64,000 nucleotides of DNA, taken from assembly GCA_965119685.1 (NCBI GenBank), contig OZ221971.1, positions 1,922,001 to 1,986,000 on the forward strand, in the 5' to 3' direction. The translations under genes were made by a program, and so were the position numbers. Under the pieces are notes generated by a model. It did no database searches. It was not told where the DNA came from and saw nothing but the letters and a program-made list of their open reading frames with translations. This DNA comes from Merdibacter sp965119685. Its GTDB lineage: Bacteria; Bacillota_I; Bacilli_A; Erysipelotrichales; Erysipelotrichaceae. Positions within the stretch are counted from its first letter, which is position 1; every line of letters begins with the position of its first letter. Of the stretch, positions 49,207-57,943 are shown piece by piece.

Positions 49207-50478
49207 TTACTGTTTGCCCAGCAGACGGAACATGTTCTTCTTGTAAACCTCGACGCCCGGCTGGTTGAACGGGTTGACATCCAGCATGAGCACGGTCATC
49301 GCGCAGGCGCGGAAGAAGAAGTAGCACATATAGCCGAAGCTTTCCGCGCTCATGTCCTCCAGCGTCAGCATCAGATTCGGTACGCCGCCGGTGTTGACAT
49401 GCGCCTCCAGCGTTCCCTGTGCCGCCATCTTATTGACCCAGTCGACAGACTTGCCGCTCAGATAGTTCATCTGATCGAGATTTTGCGCATCGGATGGGAA
49501 CGTGATGTCCAGCGTCGGATGCTCGATCATTAAAATCGTTTCAAACAGCACCTTCTTGCCCTCTTGAACGAACTGTCCCAAGGAGTGCAGGTCGGTAGAG
49601 AAGGTCGCGGAATCCGGCAGAATTCCTTTGCCCTCTTTGCCTTCGCTCTCGCCAAAGAGCTGTTTCCACCATTCGGCGATCATGCCCATCTGCAGCTCGT
49701 AGCTGACTAACATCTCCACGTCGTAGCCCTGATTTTGCAGAATGCGGCGGCAGACGGCATACGCATAAGCGGTGTTCTTTTCCAGATCACTGCTCGCCAT
49801 ATCGATATACGCCTGTTTTAAGCCGCGCATAATCGCGTCGATGTCGATGCCGGCAACGGCGATCGGCAGCAATCCTACCGGAGTGATGACGGAATAGCGT
49901 CCGCCGATGTCATCCGGAATGACAAAGGTTTCATAGCCTTCTTTATCGGCAACTTCCTTTAAGACGCCGCGTGCGCGGTCAGTGGTAGCGACGATGCGAT
50001 CCTTTGCCGCATCCTTGTATTTTTCATCCATGAACTGTTTGAGCAGACGGAATGCCAAAGACGTCTCGGTCGTCGTTCCGGACTTGGAGATGACGTTGAC
50101 GCAGACTTCCTTGTCCTTGATGTAGTCCATCACCTGTGCGATATAGGTGCTGGAGAACGTATTGCCGATAAAGATGATTTCCGGTTTTTTATTCGCATAC
50201 AGGCCGTTGATCATTTCGATCGCCGCACGCGCGCCCAGATAGGAACCGCCGATGCCGCAGACGATGAATACATCGCACATCTCGCGCAGTCTGGCAGCCG
50301 TTTCTTTGATACGGGCAAACTCTTCCTGATCGTAGGTGTTTGGCCACTCCACCCAGCCGACGTAATCGTTGCCCAAGCATTCCTTGTTCATCAGCTGCTG
50401 ATGCAGACGATCGACGATTGCCTGATAGTCCTTGACGTTCTCCTTGAGAAACGCATGCTTCGTTTCGAGTTTAATCAT
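49207..50478 (-). CDS. pgi: Glucose-6-phosphate isomerase
   Basis: A 423-residue glycolytic isomerase of the short bacterial type. Phrases: IVCGIGGSYLGARAAIEMI (sugar-phosphate loop), VNVISKSGTTTETSLAFRLL, and the catalytic Glu/His region ESEGKEGKGILP and the C-terminal MLDVNPFNQPGVEVYKKN (catalytic Lys). ATG at 50478 is chosen by AGGAGGAA eight bases upstream. It overlaps the S1-domain gene stop by eight bases, so the two are cotranscribed. Confidence 0.96.
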   Translation of the reverse strand: MIKLETKHAFLKENVKDYQAIVDRLHQQLMNKECLGNDYVGWVEWPNTYDQEEFARIKETAARLREMCDVFIVCGIGGSYLGARAAIEMINGLYANKKPEIIFIGNTFSSTYIAQVMDYIKDKEVCVNVISKSGTTTETSLAFRLLKQFMDEKYKDAAKDRIVATTDRARGVLKEVADKEGYETFVIPDDIGGRYSVITPVGLLPIAVAGIDIDAIMRGLKQAYIDMASSDLEKNTAYAYAVCRRILQNQGYDVEMLVSYELQMGMIAEWWKQLFGESEGKEGKGILPDSATFSTDLHSLGQFVQEGKKVLFETILMIEHPTLDITFPSDAQNLDQMNYLSGKSVDWVNKMAAQGTLEAHVNTGGVPNLMLTLEDMSAESFGYMCYFFFRACAMTVLMLDVNPFNQPGVEVYKKNMFRLLGKQ

Positions 50479-50842
50479 AAGTATTCCTCCTGTTATACGC
50501 TTCCGCAATCCACTCGTTTAGCTTCTCGGCTAACGAGCGAAACCCGATGTTCCCATCGGGATAAGGGGCGCACTGATGCCGGTAACGGGGATAGCGCTTC
50601 TTCTGTGCGTTCACCGCCTTCAGCGACAGACGAAAGTGGACGCCGTCCTCATCCACATCGAGAATCTTCACGCGCACGCGCTCATTGATGCTCACAAACG
50701 TGTGGACGTCGCGTACATAGCGTTCGCTGATCTCCGATATGTGGATCAGGCCGTTATGGCTGCCATCCAGAGAGACAAACGCCCCATATGGCTGAATCCC
50801 CGTGACGACACCCTCGACAATATCTCCGATCGAATAGCGCAT
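50471..50842 (-). CDS. S1-domain RNA-binding protein (YugI/CvfD-like)
   Basis: A 123-residue protein with one S1/OB fold: YSIGDIVEGVVTGIQPYGAFVSLDGSHNGLIHISEIS, then VRVKILDVDEDGVHFRLSLKA. A short basic C-terminal tail follows. General-stress/ribosome-associated S1 proteins of Bacillota have this size and shape. ATG at 50842 after GAGGTGA. It is the first gene of an operon with pgi. Confidence 0.85.
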   Translation of the reverse strand: MRYSIGDIVEGVVTGIQPYGAFVSLDGSHNGLIHISEISERYVRDVHTFVSINERVRVKILDVDEDGVHFRLSLKAVNAQKKRYPRYRHQCAPYPDGNIGFRSLAEKLNEWIAEAYNRRNTYD

Positions 50843-50999
50843 CTGCTCACCTCGGATTTTATTATACCACATCTTTTCCTGTTTTTAGGCAGAAAGTATC
50901 CGATATGACAAAAAAGCGATCACCTTTGTAAAGCCGGCACGAGGAAAAAAGGAGTCAAGGGGAACCATCAATTTTTTCATTCAGAAACAGCGCTTTGTT

Positions 51000-51090
51000 C
51001 CACATCCGTCAAAAGGCGGCGAATGACGCAATCGCCTTATCGTTGTTAAACAATCCTTACCGCGATGCCGGTAATGTTTTTTTAGGCAAA
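51000..51090 (+). other. Orphan hairpins ending in a terminator
   Basis: Two stems (GGCGGCGAA...ATCGCC and TTACCG-CGATGC-CGGTAA) followed by seven T residues at about 51058-51085. No gene lies upstream on the plus strand, since the S1/pgi operon is on the minus strand. It may be the end of a small RNA or simply a barrier between divergent transcripts. Confidence 0.35.
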
Positions 51091-51191
51091 TCTCACAAAA
51101 ATGACATACAACGGGGTTGAACAACATCTTTTGAGAAATTTGTGGTATAATGAAAGCCGTAAGTCTCAAATATCAGATACGAGGTGATACT

Positions 51192-51659
51192 ATGGTGATT
51201 TCCCCCTCTTTTTATCCCCTGTTTGCCGCTTTATTAGCGAATGTGACGGCACAGGTGCTCAAGCTGTTCATCTTTTATTTCCGCAGCAATCGCTGGGATC
51301 TGCATCAGGTCATCTCCTGCGGCGGATTTCCCAGCTCGCACAGCTCTACCGTCATCGCCTTAGCTACGGCAATCGGCTTGCAGGAGGGCTTTGATTCCGC
51401 GCTGTTTGCGATCACCTGCATCTTTGCGCTGATCGTCATCTACGATGCGGTCAACGTGCGCTACTATGCCGGGAAGAACATACAGCTGACCAAACAGCTG
51501 ATCAGCGATATCGAGGAGATGCAAAAAGTGAACTTTTCCGATCCGATCTATCATGAGAAGATCAAAGACGTCTTGGGTCATAAATTTGTCGAAGCGATCG
51601 GCGGCATCATTTTAGGACTGTTCGTCGCTTTTCTGTTAGCGCCGCTGATGGCCGTTTAA
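51192..51659 (+). CDS. Divergent PAP2/DUF212-family membrane protein (YuiD-like)
   Basis: A 155-residue protein with three or four helices and the family signature DLHQVISCGGFPSSHSSTVIALATAIG (acid phosphatase/haloperoxidase-like His-Ser motif). The rest, VRYYAGKNIQLTKQLI and HKFVEAIGGIILGLFVAFLLAPL, fits YuiD. Activity is likely phosphatase-like but unproven. An extended -10 (TGGTATAAT, 51143-51151) drives it. ATG at 51192 follows GAGGTG. The NifU-like gene begins ten bases later. Confidence 0.87.
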   Translation: MVISPSFYPLFAALLANVTAQVLKLFIFYFRSNRWDLHQVISCGGFPSSHSSTVIALATAIGLQEGFDSALFAITCIFALIVIYDAVNVRYYAGKNIQLTKQLISDIEEMQKVNFSDPIYHEKIKDVLGHKFVEAIGGIILGLFVAFLLAPLMAV

Positions 51660-51669
51660 GGAGGTTTGT

Positions 51670-51918
51670 ATGAACGAGAAAAAAGTGGAAAAGGTATTGA
51701 ATAAAATCCGTCCTTACATTCAGCGTGACGGCGGCGATGTCAGCCTCGATCACATGGAGGGCAATGTCGCTTATATCCGTTTTCACGGCGCCTGCGTCGG
51801 ATGCATGTCGCTCGACGCGACCTTCTACGGCGGCATACGCGATCTGCTGATGGAGGAGCTGGAAGAGCTGGAGGATGTGCGCATCGAAGAGAGCAGCTAT
51901 CAAAAAAGCGTTTACTGA
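51670..51918 (+). CDS. NifU-like iron-sulfur scaffold protein
   Basis: An 82-residue stand-alone NifU C-terminal domain. IRPYIQRDGGDVSL and the cluster-binding CVGC in GACVGCMSLDATFYGGIRDLL are characteristic. It can carry or transfer a 4Fe-4S cluster to apo-proteins such as those seen in this anaerobe. AAGGAGGT precedes the ATG. Cotranscribed with the PAP2-like gene. Confidence 0.93.
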   Translation: MNEKKVEKVLNKIRPYIQRDGGDVSLDHMEGNVAYIRFHGACVGCMSLDATFYGGIRDLLMEELEELEDVRIEESSYQKSVY

Positions 51919-51919
51919 A

Positions 51920-51950
51920 GAACATCTGTCGCAGGCAGGTGTTTTTTTAC
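51920..51950 (+). terminator. Terminator after NifU-like gene
   Basis: AACATCTG pairs with CAGGTGTT (one G-T) followed by seven T residues. Confidence 0.75.
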
Positions 51951-52097
51951 CGTCATTTTTAAAAATCCACAGGAAAGCGGCTCTGACATCCGGGCATCCT
52001 CTCTATGGTGCGGATATCGGCTGAGTTGCACATCCGCAAACGCTTCCCCATGTTATCGCCATGTGCGCTGCTCATCCTGAATGCTTGTCCTGCTGAT

Positions 52098-52138
52098 ATA
52101 AAAACGCCCTCCATATCGGCTGAGCGGTCAAGAGGGCA
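52098..52138 (-). terminator. Terminator of the T7SS operon
   Basis: Minus strand GCCCTC (52132-52137) pairs with GAGGGC (52105-52110), then GTTTTTA. It lies about 45 bases after the DUF4176 stop. Confidence 0.65.
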
Positions 52139-52183
52139 TACGCAATACATCAAAAATCATTTCCAAAGGTACAGCCTTTGTCG

Positions 52184-52459
52184 CTATGCCTGTTTCAGCT
52201 TGGCAAGCTCCTGCGCCATCTGATGACGAAAAGCGAACTCTTCCCCATCCTGCAGCCCAACGTAATAGATATACGCAATATCCTCCTGGTTGAACAGATA
52301 TACCGATTTGGAATCGATCAGCCCTTCCGGATACAGACAGGCGCAATAGTCGTAGATGATTCTGCTGTGCACCTCTCGCTGTACCCTCCCGCAGATCATC
52401 AGCTTCTTTTCTCCCTCTTTCAAGGTCACCACACTGCCTAACGGCAAATATTCTTTCAT
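52184..52459 (-). CDS. DUF4176 protein of the T7SS locus
   Basis: A 91-residue protein. The phrase LPLGSVVTLKEGEKKLMICGR, then YDYCACLYPEGLIDSKSVYLFNQEDIAYIYYVGLQDGEEF matches DUF4176, a small partner protein common in Bacillota type VII loci. Its function is not established; it is probably an accessory or chaperone-like factor. Last gene of the cluster, 14 bases after the putative substrate gene. Confidence 0.85.
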   Translation of the reverse strand: MKEYLPLGSVVTLKEGEKKLMICGRVQREVHSRIIYDYCACLYPEGLIDSKSVYLFNQEDIAYIYYVGLQDGEEFAFRHQMAQELAKLKQA

Positions 52460-52473
52460 ATCCTTAACGCTCC

Positions 52474-53292
52474 TTAATACTCAACTTTTACGTGAAAGCC
52501 CGCGCCTGCGATAAAGCCCAGCTTACTGCCGAACTCCCACTCCCTGTTTTTATGGGAATACGTCATTTCCGCCTGTGCGCTGCCAAGAGAACCGCTGCCT
52601 GTCAGTGTGATTTTCGCTCCGAACAGCTCAAATGCGCATTGTACCTCACCCTCGACTGCGGCCGCACCCGCTTTCAGCTTCAACGTCTGTTCCTCCTTGG
52701 AGAGCACCGCCTGCGCCTCGGCGTATGCGACGCCGACAGAGACGCTGGCCTTTGCCGATGCACCGATCAAGGAACTGCCGCTTTGCAAAGAGAGCGACGC
52801 CTGCGCAAGCGTAGCCGAAATACCGGCATAGGCGACTAGCTGCGGATCAAAGTTCCCCTCTTTGTCCAGCAAAGAAGCATGTGCTTCCCCTTTGACAGCC
52901 AGATCGCCGACACGAGCGCTCAGCGTTGCCGTGACTATGGAGAGCTGTGAGGTGAACACCGCCTTGACGGCGCTGATATGAACACTGCCTCCGATTCCCG
53001 TTCCCAGCATCCCGAGTCTGTGCACTCTGCCCGAACCCGGTTTCACAAAATAAGCGCTGTGGCTGAAGTTCCAATAACGGACGTCCAACGACGATTGTTG
53101 CTGCTGCAGCTGACGCTCTCCCTGCAAAAGCGATTGCACACGATAATCACAGTAAGCGGACAGCGCATTCAGCTTTTCTACCAATCTGCCCTTAGCGGGC
53201 AGCCGTGCCATGCAGGCGGCGCTTTGCAAATATTGCAGCGCCTGTCTGACACAGGCGTTCAGCGCTTCATAATCGGCGGTATCAGCGTACAT
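52474..53292 (-). CDS. Putative T7SS substrate, helical N-term and repeat-like C-term
   Basis: A 272-residue protein. Residues 1-75 are helical and Gln-rich; from about 95 to the end the sequence is Ala/Ser/Gly/Val-rich with alternating beta-like segments (for example ATLSARVGDLAVKGEAHASL, KASVSVGVAYAEAQAVL, KITLTGSGSLGSAQAEMTYS). No toxin motif is visible. Its position, between WXG100 genes and DUF4176, points to a secreted substrate or an accessory. The start at 53292 fits an AAGGGGGA eight bases upstream; ATG at 53298 is too close. It overlaps the preceding small ORF by 11 bases. I do not recognise the family. Confidence 0.55.
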   Translation of the reverse strand: MYADTADYEALNACVRQALQYLQSAACMARLPAKGRLVEKLNALSAYCDYRVQSLLQGERQLQQQQSSLDVRYWNFSHSAYFVKPGSGRVHRLGMLGTGIGGSVHISAVKAVFTSQLSIVTATLSARVGDLAVKGEAHASLLDKEGNFDPQLVAYAGISATLAQASLSLQSGSSLIGASAKASVSVGVAYAEAQAVLSKEEQTLKLKAGAAAVEGEVQCAFELFGAKITLTGSGSLGSAQAEMTYSHKNREWEFGSKLGFIAGAGFHVKVEY

Positions 53293-53449
53293 TTGCATGT
53301 CCCCCTTGCGCCAGATGCAGCAGCTCCTCTACACAGGCGAGCAAGGCGCTTCGCTCACTTCCCCTTTGAAGCGCCAGGCAATGCTGATAGCACTGTGCAA
53401 GCAGCTGTATGACGAGCACCTCCCCAAGGGAGCGCAGATCAGCCGGCAA
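53282..53449 (-). CDS. Small helical ORF in the T7SS operon (TTG start)
   Basis: A 55-codon frame (LPADLRSLGEVLVIQLL...VEELLHLAQGGHANVR) fills the gap between the second WXG100-like gene and the putative substrate, overlapping each by 11 bases. The amphipathic Leu-rich pattern looks coding. The likely start is TTG at 53449, or GTG at 53416; the ribosome binding site is weak. Translational coupling would explain this. It needs confirming by homology. Confidence 0.42.
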   Translation of the reverse strand: MPADLRSLGEVLVIQLLAQCYQHCLALQRGSERSALLACVEELLHLAQGGHANVR

Positions 53450-53738
53450 CCGTTTCCGCCTGCTGCTTCAGCATGCTCTCCGCATCCTGATAAGCCTGGG
53501 CGCTTTGACGCAGAAAAGAAACATATTGCTCAACGACCTGCTCGTAGCGTTCAAACACCGGCAGCAGATCCAAATAGCGATTTTGCAGCGCCATGCCTGC
53601 CGGAGAATCCCAAAAACTGTTCAGCTGACGCATCTTGGCGGTGATGCTCTCCAGACACTCGCGCAGCTGAGCGTTAAAGCCCTGCAGCTGTGACGCCATA
53701 TCACTTACTTCCTGTGATACGATTTTGACACTATCCAT
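53439..53738 (-). CDS. Divergent WXG100-like protein (WDS variant)
   Basis: A 99-residue helical hairpin of WXG100 size. The turn reads LNSFWDSPAGMAL, with W43-D-S45 in place of W-x-G; the flanking heptad-like helices are conserved. ATG at 53738 is chosen over the long open frame upstream. Probably pairs with the canonical WXG100 protein (next gene upstream, 16 bases away) as a heterodimer, which is the common T7SS arrangement. Confidence 0.78.
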   Translation of the reverse strand: MDSVKIVSQEVSDMASQLQGFNAQLRECLESITAKMRQLNSFWDSPAGMALQNRYLDLLPVFERYEQVVEQYVSFLRQSAQAYQDAESMLKQQAETVAG

Positions 53739-53754
53739 CCCATCTCTCCTCTCT

Positions 53755-54051
53755 CTAGTAACGCAGGCGATTTGCCATCGCCGTACATTCCTCTTGCAAG
53801 CGTCGATACAGAGAAGCGCTTTGACGCAGATAGGAAGCATATTCCTCCAGCACCTGCTTCATCAAGTCAAAATCTTTGTGAAACGCTTGCAGCTGGGCGG
53901 CAAAGGCGTTATAGTCCTTCCCCTGCCACACCGTGCTCATCTGCTCCAGCAGCTGATAAATATTCCCATAGATACTGGCATACTGCTTTGCCTGCTGTGA
54001 GATGTATGCAGCGTTTTGCTGCATCTGATCCATGTTGACGTTGATTTTCAT
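53755..54051 (-). CDS. WXG100-family protein (EsxA-like)
   Basis: A 98-residue helical protein with W42-Q-G44 in the turn (EQMSTVWQGKDYNAF). Secreted T7SS substrate and structural partner. The C-terminal YxxxL-type signal is not obvious (it ends CTAMANRLRY). ATG at 54051 follows GGGGGA. It lies between the YukD-like gene and the WDS variant. Confidence 0.88.
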   Translation of the reverse strand: MKINVNMDQMQQNAAYISQQAKQYASIYGNIYQLLEQMSTVWQGKDYNAFAAQLQAFHKDFDLMKQVLEEYASYLRQSASLYRRLQEECTAMANRLRY

Positions 54052-54071
54052 AAATCCCCCTGTTCTCCTGT

Positions 54072-54323
54072 TCAAAAAATAACGAGTTGATCTCCGCGGA
54101 TTACCGCGCTGTCGCATAAACGCATGTCGCCTTCCAGCACCTCTGCCGTCCGCGCGTTGCAAAGATAGTGCTTTCCCTCCTGCATAGGAAGATCATTTTG
54201 CTCACACACCCAGCGCAGGCATTCCTCGATCAGCGACGAAGCATGGGCAAACAGCGCCACCTCCATGTCATAGCGTTTTGCTGCTAACGGAATGATCACC
54301 TCCACAAGCAGTGTGTCTTCCAT
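54072..54323 (-). CDS. YukD/EsaB-like ubiquitin-fold protein
   Basis: An 83-residue protein with a ubiquitin-like pattern: EDTLLVEVIIPLAAKRYDMEVALFAHASSLIEECLRWV and closing DMRLCDSAVIRGDQLVIF. YukD/EsaB is a small cytoplasmic regulator or docking factor of T7SS machines. The ATG at 54323 overlaps the essC stop by one base (TGATG). GGAGGAG lies five bases upstream. Confidence 0.75.
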   Translation of the reverse strand: MEDTLLVEVIIPLAAKRYDMEVALFAHASSLIEECLRWVCEQNDLPMQEGKHYLCNARTAEVLEGDMRLCDSAVIRGDQLVIF

Positions 54324-57300
54324 CACTCTCCTCCTTCCCATAAGCGAATCCGTTCCTCCTTGCCCGCCGCCCGCAGCACCATCTCTCCTGCTTCACAGCG
54401 GGTGGTGCGAAAACCGCACGCATAGCCGTATTCCTCCATCCCTGCGCCAAGCCAGCAAATCCAGCCGTCATAGCGATGTGCATTGGCCAGCTCCTGTAAT
54501 TCCCGCTCTTGCGCACAGCCGATGATCGGTACTGTCGACGCTTTCTCAACATCCTTGCGCTGCCAGCGCTCCACCAGCTCGCATACCCACGCTCTCATCG
54601 TCTCATCACCATAGAGCACCAGCGTAAATGCCATAGGTTTCCAGAAAAAGAGCGTTCCATCCTCTCGTACACCGATGCTTTGCGCGGCCTTGCTTTGCAA
54701 AAGTGATTTAACGCCGTTTTGTTTTTGTAAACAGGCGCCTTTCCATGGCACACACAGATAGCCATACAAAGCGCCGTCGCTGAGGATACCGCTGTGATCA
54801 TAAGTCATCATCGGCAGACGCCCTTCTCCAAACCACTCGCGCAGCACACTTTCCTGCACATTGGCAAAGCTCATCTTCGTCAATGTGGGCGGCAGCAGCG
54901 ACAACAGGCCATAATCGATCTGCTGGCAGACGAGAATCAGCTGATGGCGGTTTGCCAACACCGCCAAGCGTTCGAGCAAATGCGGCGCATGCTTCCAAGC
55001 ATCCAGCGATTCAACAAGCAAACACGCGTCTTCTTCCTCATAAGTCAAATGGTGCAGCAATATCCAGACGCTTCGCTCCTCGCGCATCGAGAGCACTTCC
55101 ATATCTCCCTTTGGTTCCCCAAGGTAATACCAGCGTCGTTTCCCGCTTTTCTCTAACGCATGCACACAGCAATGAAGCAAACGGCAGGCATCCTGTGAGG
55201 AGAGCGTCAGTACGAGCATGGAACGCCCATGGATGGTCAACGGGTCAATCTGCTGCATCTGCGGCCGGTCGATCCAGCCGATTTGCATATCGGCGCAAAA
55301 CGGCGTATGGGCACTGTATGCGTCTAACTCTTCCATACATACGTCACGCAGCGTATAACGTCCCTTTGCTAACGCCTGCATATGCTGACAAAGCACCGGC
55401 AGCTGTTTTTGCTGCGATTGATACATCCGCCATGTGTGGTGATAGAGCAGCTTTGCATTTCGATCAAAGATTCGCAGCTGATGGACATAATTGGGACGAT
55501 ACCCGCGCGTCGGACAATAGTCGGCGTTGGCATAAGCGCCATAACCGTGGACAAACCGCTCGTCATCCCCCACCTGCAAAAGAAATTCTCCGCTGCGCCG
55601 CAGCTTCAGCGCATCATTTCGATGCAGCATGTCCCGGCTGTCTCCTGCATCCTGCACACGCAAACAGAGATGAAAACGTGAATTGCTCCAGATTTGGTCG
55701 TCAATGACCCCTCCGGGCTTCTGTGTGCATAGCAGCAGATGCATGCCAAGGCTGCGGCCGATGCGGGCAATGCGCTGCAGATCGGTCAAAAACGCTCCCT
55801 GCTCCTGACGCAGCTGCGCAAATTCATCGACAATAATAAAGAGATGTCCCAGCACAGGGTCCTCTTGACGGCGGCAGCGCTCATATTGCTCCAGGCTCAT
55901 CGTGGAAAGAGCGTGCAGCTCCATCATCTGCTGAAACAGCTGCTGGCGAAACGTCAGCTCCTGCGACAAAGAGATGCGTACGCGCTGCAAGGAAGCCTGC
56001 TGTAGATTTGTCATCACGCCGCGGATATGCGGCAGCGCATCCAGTGCCTTCGCCATTGCACCGCCCTTGTAGTCGATCAAAAAGAAGCCGACTTGATCAG
56101 GCGGATAGCTGACGGATAAAGAGAGAATGTAGGTCAGCAGCAGTTCACTTTTTCCCGAGCCGGTCGTACCGGCCATGATGCCATGAGGACCGTCAGCGCG
56201 CTCGTGGGCATCCAGCACGATAGGCTCCCCGTTATCCTCCCAGCCGATCAATGCGGCAAGAGTATGCTCCTTTCGCTTTTCCCACTGCTCTAAAATCGGC
56301 AGCGTCTTTGCGCTGCTGCATTGAAACAGCGAGAGAAAGTCTCCCGGGTGCGGTGAGCAAAACGTTTGATAGCTCTCCATAAACGCGCAGAAGCTTTGCC
56401 AAAGCGCAGGCGCATAAGACAGCGGCCGCAAAGAATGCCAGCCCTTGTCCCAATAGCGGTTCGCTTGCAAGTCGACAACGATGCCGCTTTGATCTAAGCG
56501 ACGCTTGGAGTGAGAGACGACGATGCAATACGTATGGGCAAACTGCGTCATTGTCCCTTGATATGCGTTCTCTTCACAAAGGAGTATCCAATACTCCTCC
56601 TTGGGTTTTTCACGCAAGCGCGCAAGCAGCTCCTCGCGTTCTCGATGTGGATCGCCGCGCGCATGCAAGGGGTGATAACAGCGCAGGAAACGCCCCCTGC
56701 CAAACGTCTCGAGACTAGCAAAGCCCGCCGCATACAACTGTACCCTCTCCAGCTGTTTCAACAGCTGCATCAGCACAAATAACGCATAGTCCATCCCCTT
56801 TTCACCAACAATCCAAATCAGAGAAGGGAATGCGAACAGCAATGGCGAGCTTTCCTCTTGATACACTTCCTCCTTTGCTTTCATCGCTAACTGCCAACAG
56901 CGTTTCTCCTTTCCATCACTGATCTTTGGCAGTTTGGGATTCAGCGTTTGCCGCCTTTCTCCCAAGCACACCTGTACAGGGCTTCCCCGCACGCAAACCA
57001 TCGCCTCACACAGCTGTGTCCGCCAGCTCTTGCGCAGCGCCATCTGCGATTCCCACACTGTTGCCACCGTTTGTTTCCAGCTTGCTAACGCCGCCGCATA
57101 GCGATTGCGCATCCGGCGTCTCTCCATGTGACGGCGCACACGCTGATGGAAGGCGCTGAGCAAGGGCCAGACAACCATGCTTAACACAATACCGGCCTGT
57201 AACCATGCATTGACCTGCGAACTTTGCATGGCGAGCAAAGAGCATAGCGCCATCGATTGTCCCGGCCCCAGCTGTAAAAGCAGCGGCTGCACCCCTTGGG

Positions 57301-57943
57301 GATTACCGATGTCCGGCTCCGGCATCGACATTGCAGAAATTGCCTGCGGCTCTTGCAGCCACACGATCTCTTTGCTTTGCCTTGCTTCCTTTTTCAGCAG
57401 TCCGTGCAAAGTGAACGGTGTAAGCGCCAGCGAGCGCAGCGTTGCGAAAAAGCCGGGTCCGATCATCAGCTGAAAATCGCCGATGGCAACCACATCACCG
57501 ATCGCCAGCGTTTGACATAACGCGCGGCGTCCGTTGACATACGTACCGTTGGTGCTTCCCTGATCGCTCAACACCACCGTTTCGCGCTCCACGCGCAATA
57601 CACAGTGATATAACGAAACATAGGGATCTTTCAGCGATATATCACAATCTTCTCCTCTGCCGATCGTCAAATCCTGCCATTCATAAAAATGATAAGCGCT
57701 CACCTGTGCCGTTTGCATCGTCAGATAGAGGTGTCTTTCCTTTTGACAGCTGTGAAATCCCTGCGGCCGCAGTTCTCCCAGCCGCATGCCTTCTTCGTCG
57801 TATACCGCAAAGCCCTGCGCGATGGGTTCCAGCTCAATCAGTGGGCGATGCGTCGTCGGATGATAAAACGTCAGGGCGCTGTGTGAACGCGTGTAGGCAC
57901 ACAGCATCCACTCCTTGAGAAACAATGTGATCTTCACTGCCAC
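54323..57943 (-). CDS. essC: Type VII secretion ATPase EssC, short form
   Basis: A 1206-residue FtsK/SpoIIIE-type motor. An N-terminal FHA domain (GRGEDCDISLKD, DQGSTNGTYVNG, residues 93-140), a membrane pair near 225-262, then the ATPase domains. Only the first has intact motifs: Walker A AGTTGSGKS (591-599) and Walker B LFIIVDEFAQL (701-711). The second and third (about 900-1000, 1100-1206) are recognisable only as remnants without P-loops. Typical EssC is about 1480 residues with two FHA and three ATPase domains. The ATG overlaps the EssB-like gene by ten bases. Confidence 0.9.
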   Translation of the reverse strand: MAVKITLFLKEWMLCAYTRSHSALTFYHPTTHRPLIELEPIAQGFAVYDEEGMRLGELRPQGFHSCQKERHLYLTMQTAQVSAYHFYEWQDLTIGRGEDCDISLKDPYVSLYHCVLRVERETVVLSDQGSTNGTYVNGRRALCQTLAIGDVVAIGDFQLMIGPGFFATLRSLALTPFTLHGLLKKEARQSKEIVWLQEPQAISAMSMPEPDIGNPQGVQPLLLQLGPGQSMALCSLLAMQSSQVNAWLQAGIVLSMVVWPLLSAFHQRVRRHMERRRMRNRYAAALASWKQTVATVWESQMALRKSWRTQLCEAMVCVRGSPVQVCLGERRQTLNPKLPKISDGKEKRCWQLAMKAKEEVYQEESSPLLFAFPSLIWIVGEKGMDYALFVLMQLLKQLERVQLYAAGFASLETFGRGRFLRCYHPLHARGDPHREREELLARLREKPKEEYWILLCEENAYQGTMTQFAHTYCIVVSHSKRRLDQSGIVVDLQANRYWDKGWHSLRPLSYAPALWQSFCAFMESYQTFCSPHPGDFLSLFQCSSAKTLPILEQWEKRKEHTLAALIGWEDNGEPIVLDAHERADGPHGIMAGTTGSGKSELLLTYILSLSVSYPPDQVGFFLIDYKGGAMAKALDALPHIRGVMTNLQQASLQRVRISLSQELTFRQQLFQQMMELHALSTMSLEQYERCRRQEDPVLGHLFIIVDEFAQLRQEQGAFLTDLQRIARIGRSLGMHLLLCTQKPGGVIDDQIWSNSRFHLCLRVQDAGDSRDMLHRNDALKLRRSGEFLLQVGDDERFVHGYGAYANADYCPTRGYRPNYVHQLRIFDRNAKLLYHHTWRMYQSQQKQLPVLCQHMQALAKGRYTLRDVCMEELDAYSAHTPFCADMQIGWIDRPQMQQIDPLTIHGRSMLVLTLSSQDACRLLHCCVHALEKSGKRRWYYLGEPKGDMEVLSMREERSVWILLHHLTYEEEDACLLVESLDAWKHAPHLLERLAVLANRHQLILVCQQIDYGLLSLLPPTLTKMSFANVQESVLREWFGEGRLPMMTYDHSGILSDGALYGYLCVPWKGACLQKQNGVKSLLQSKAAQSIGVREDGTLFFWKPMAFTLVLYGDETMRAWVCELVERWQRKDVEKASTVPIIGCAQERELQELANAHRYDGWICWLGAGMEEYGYACGFRTTRCEAGEMVLRAAGKEERIRLWEGGE

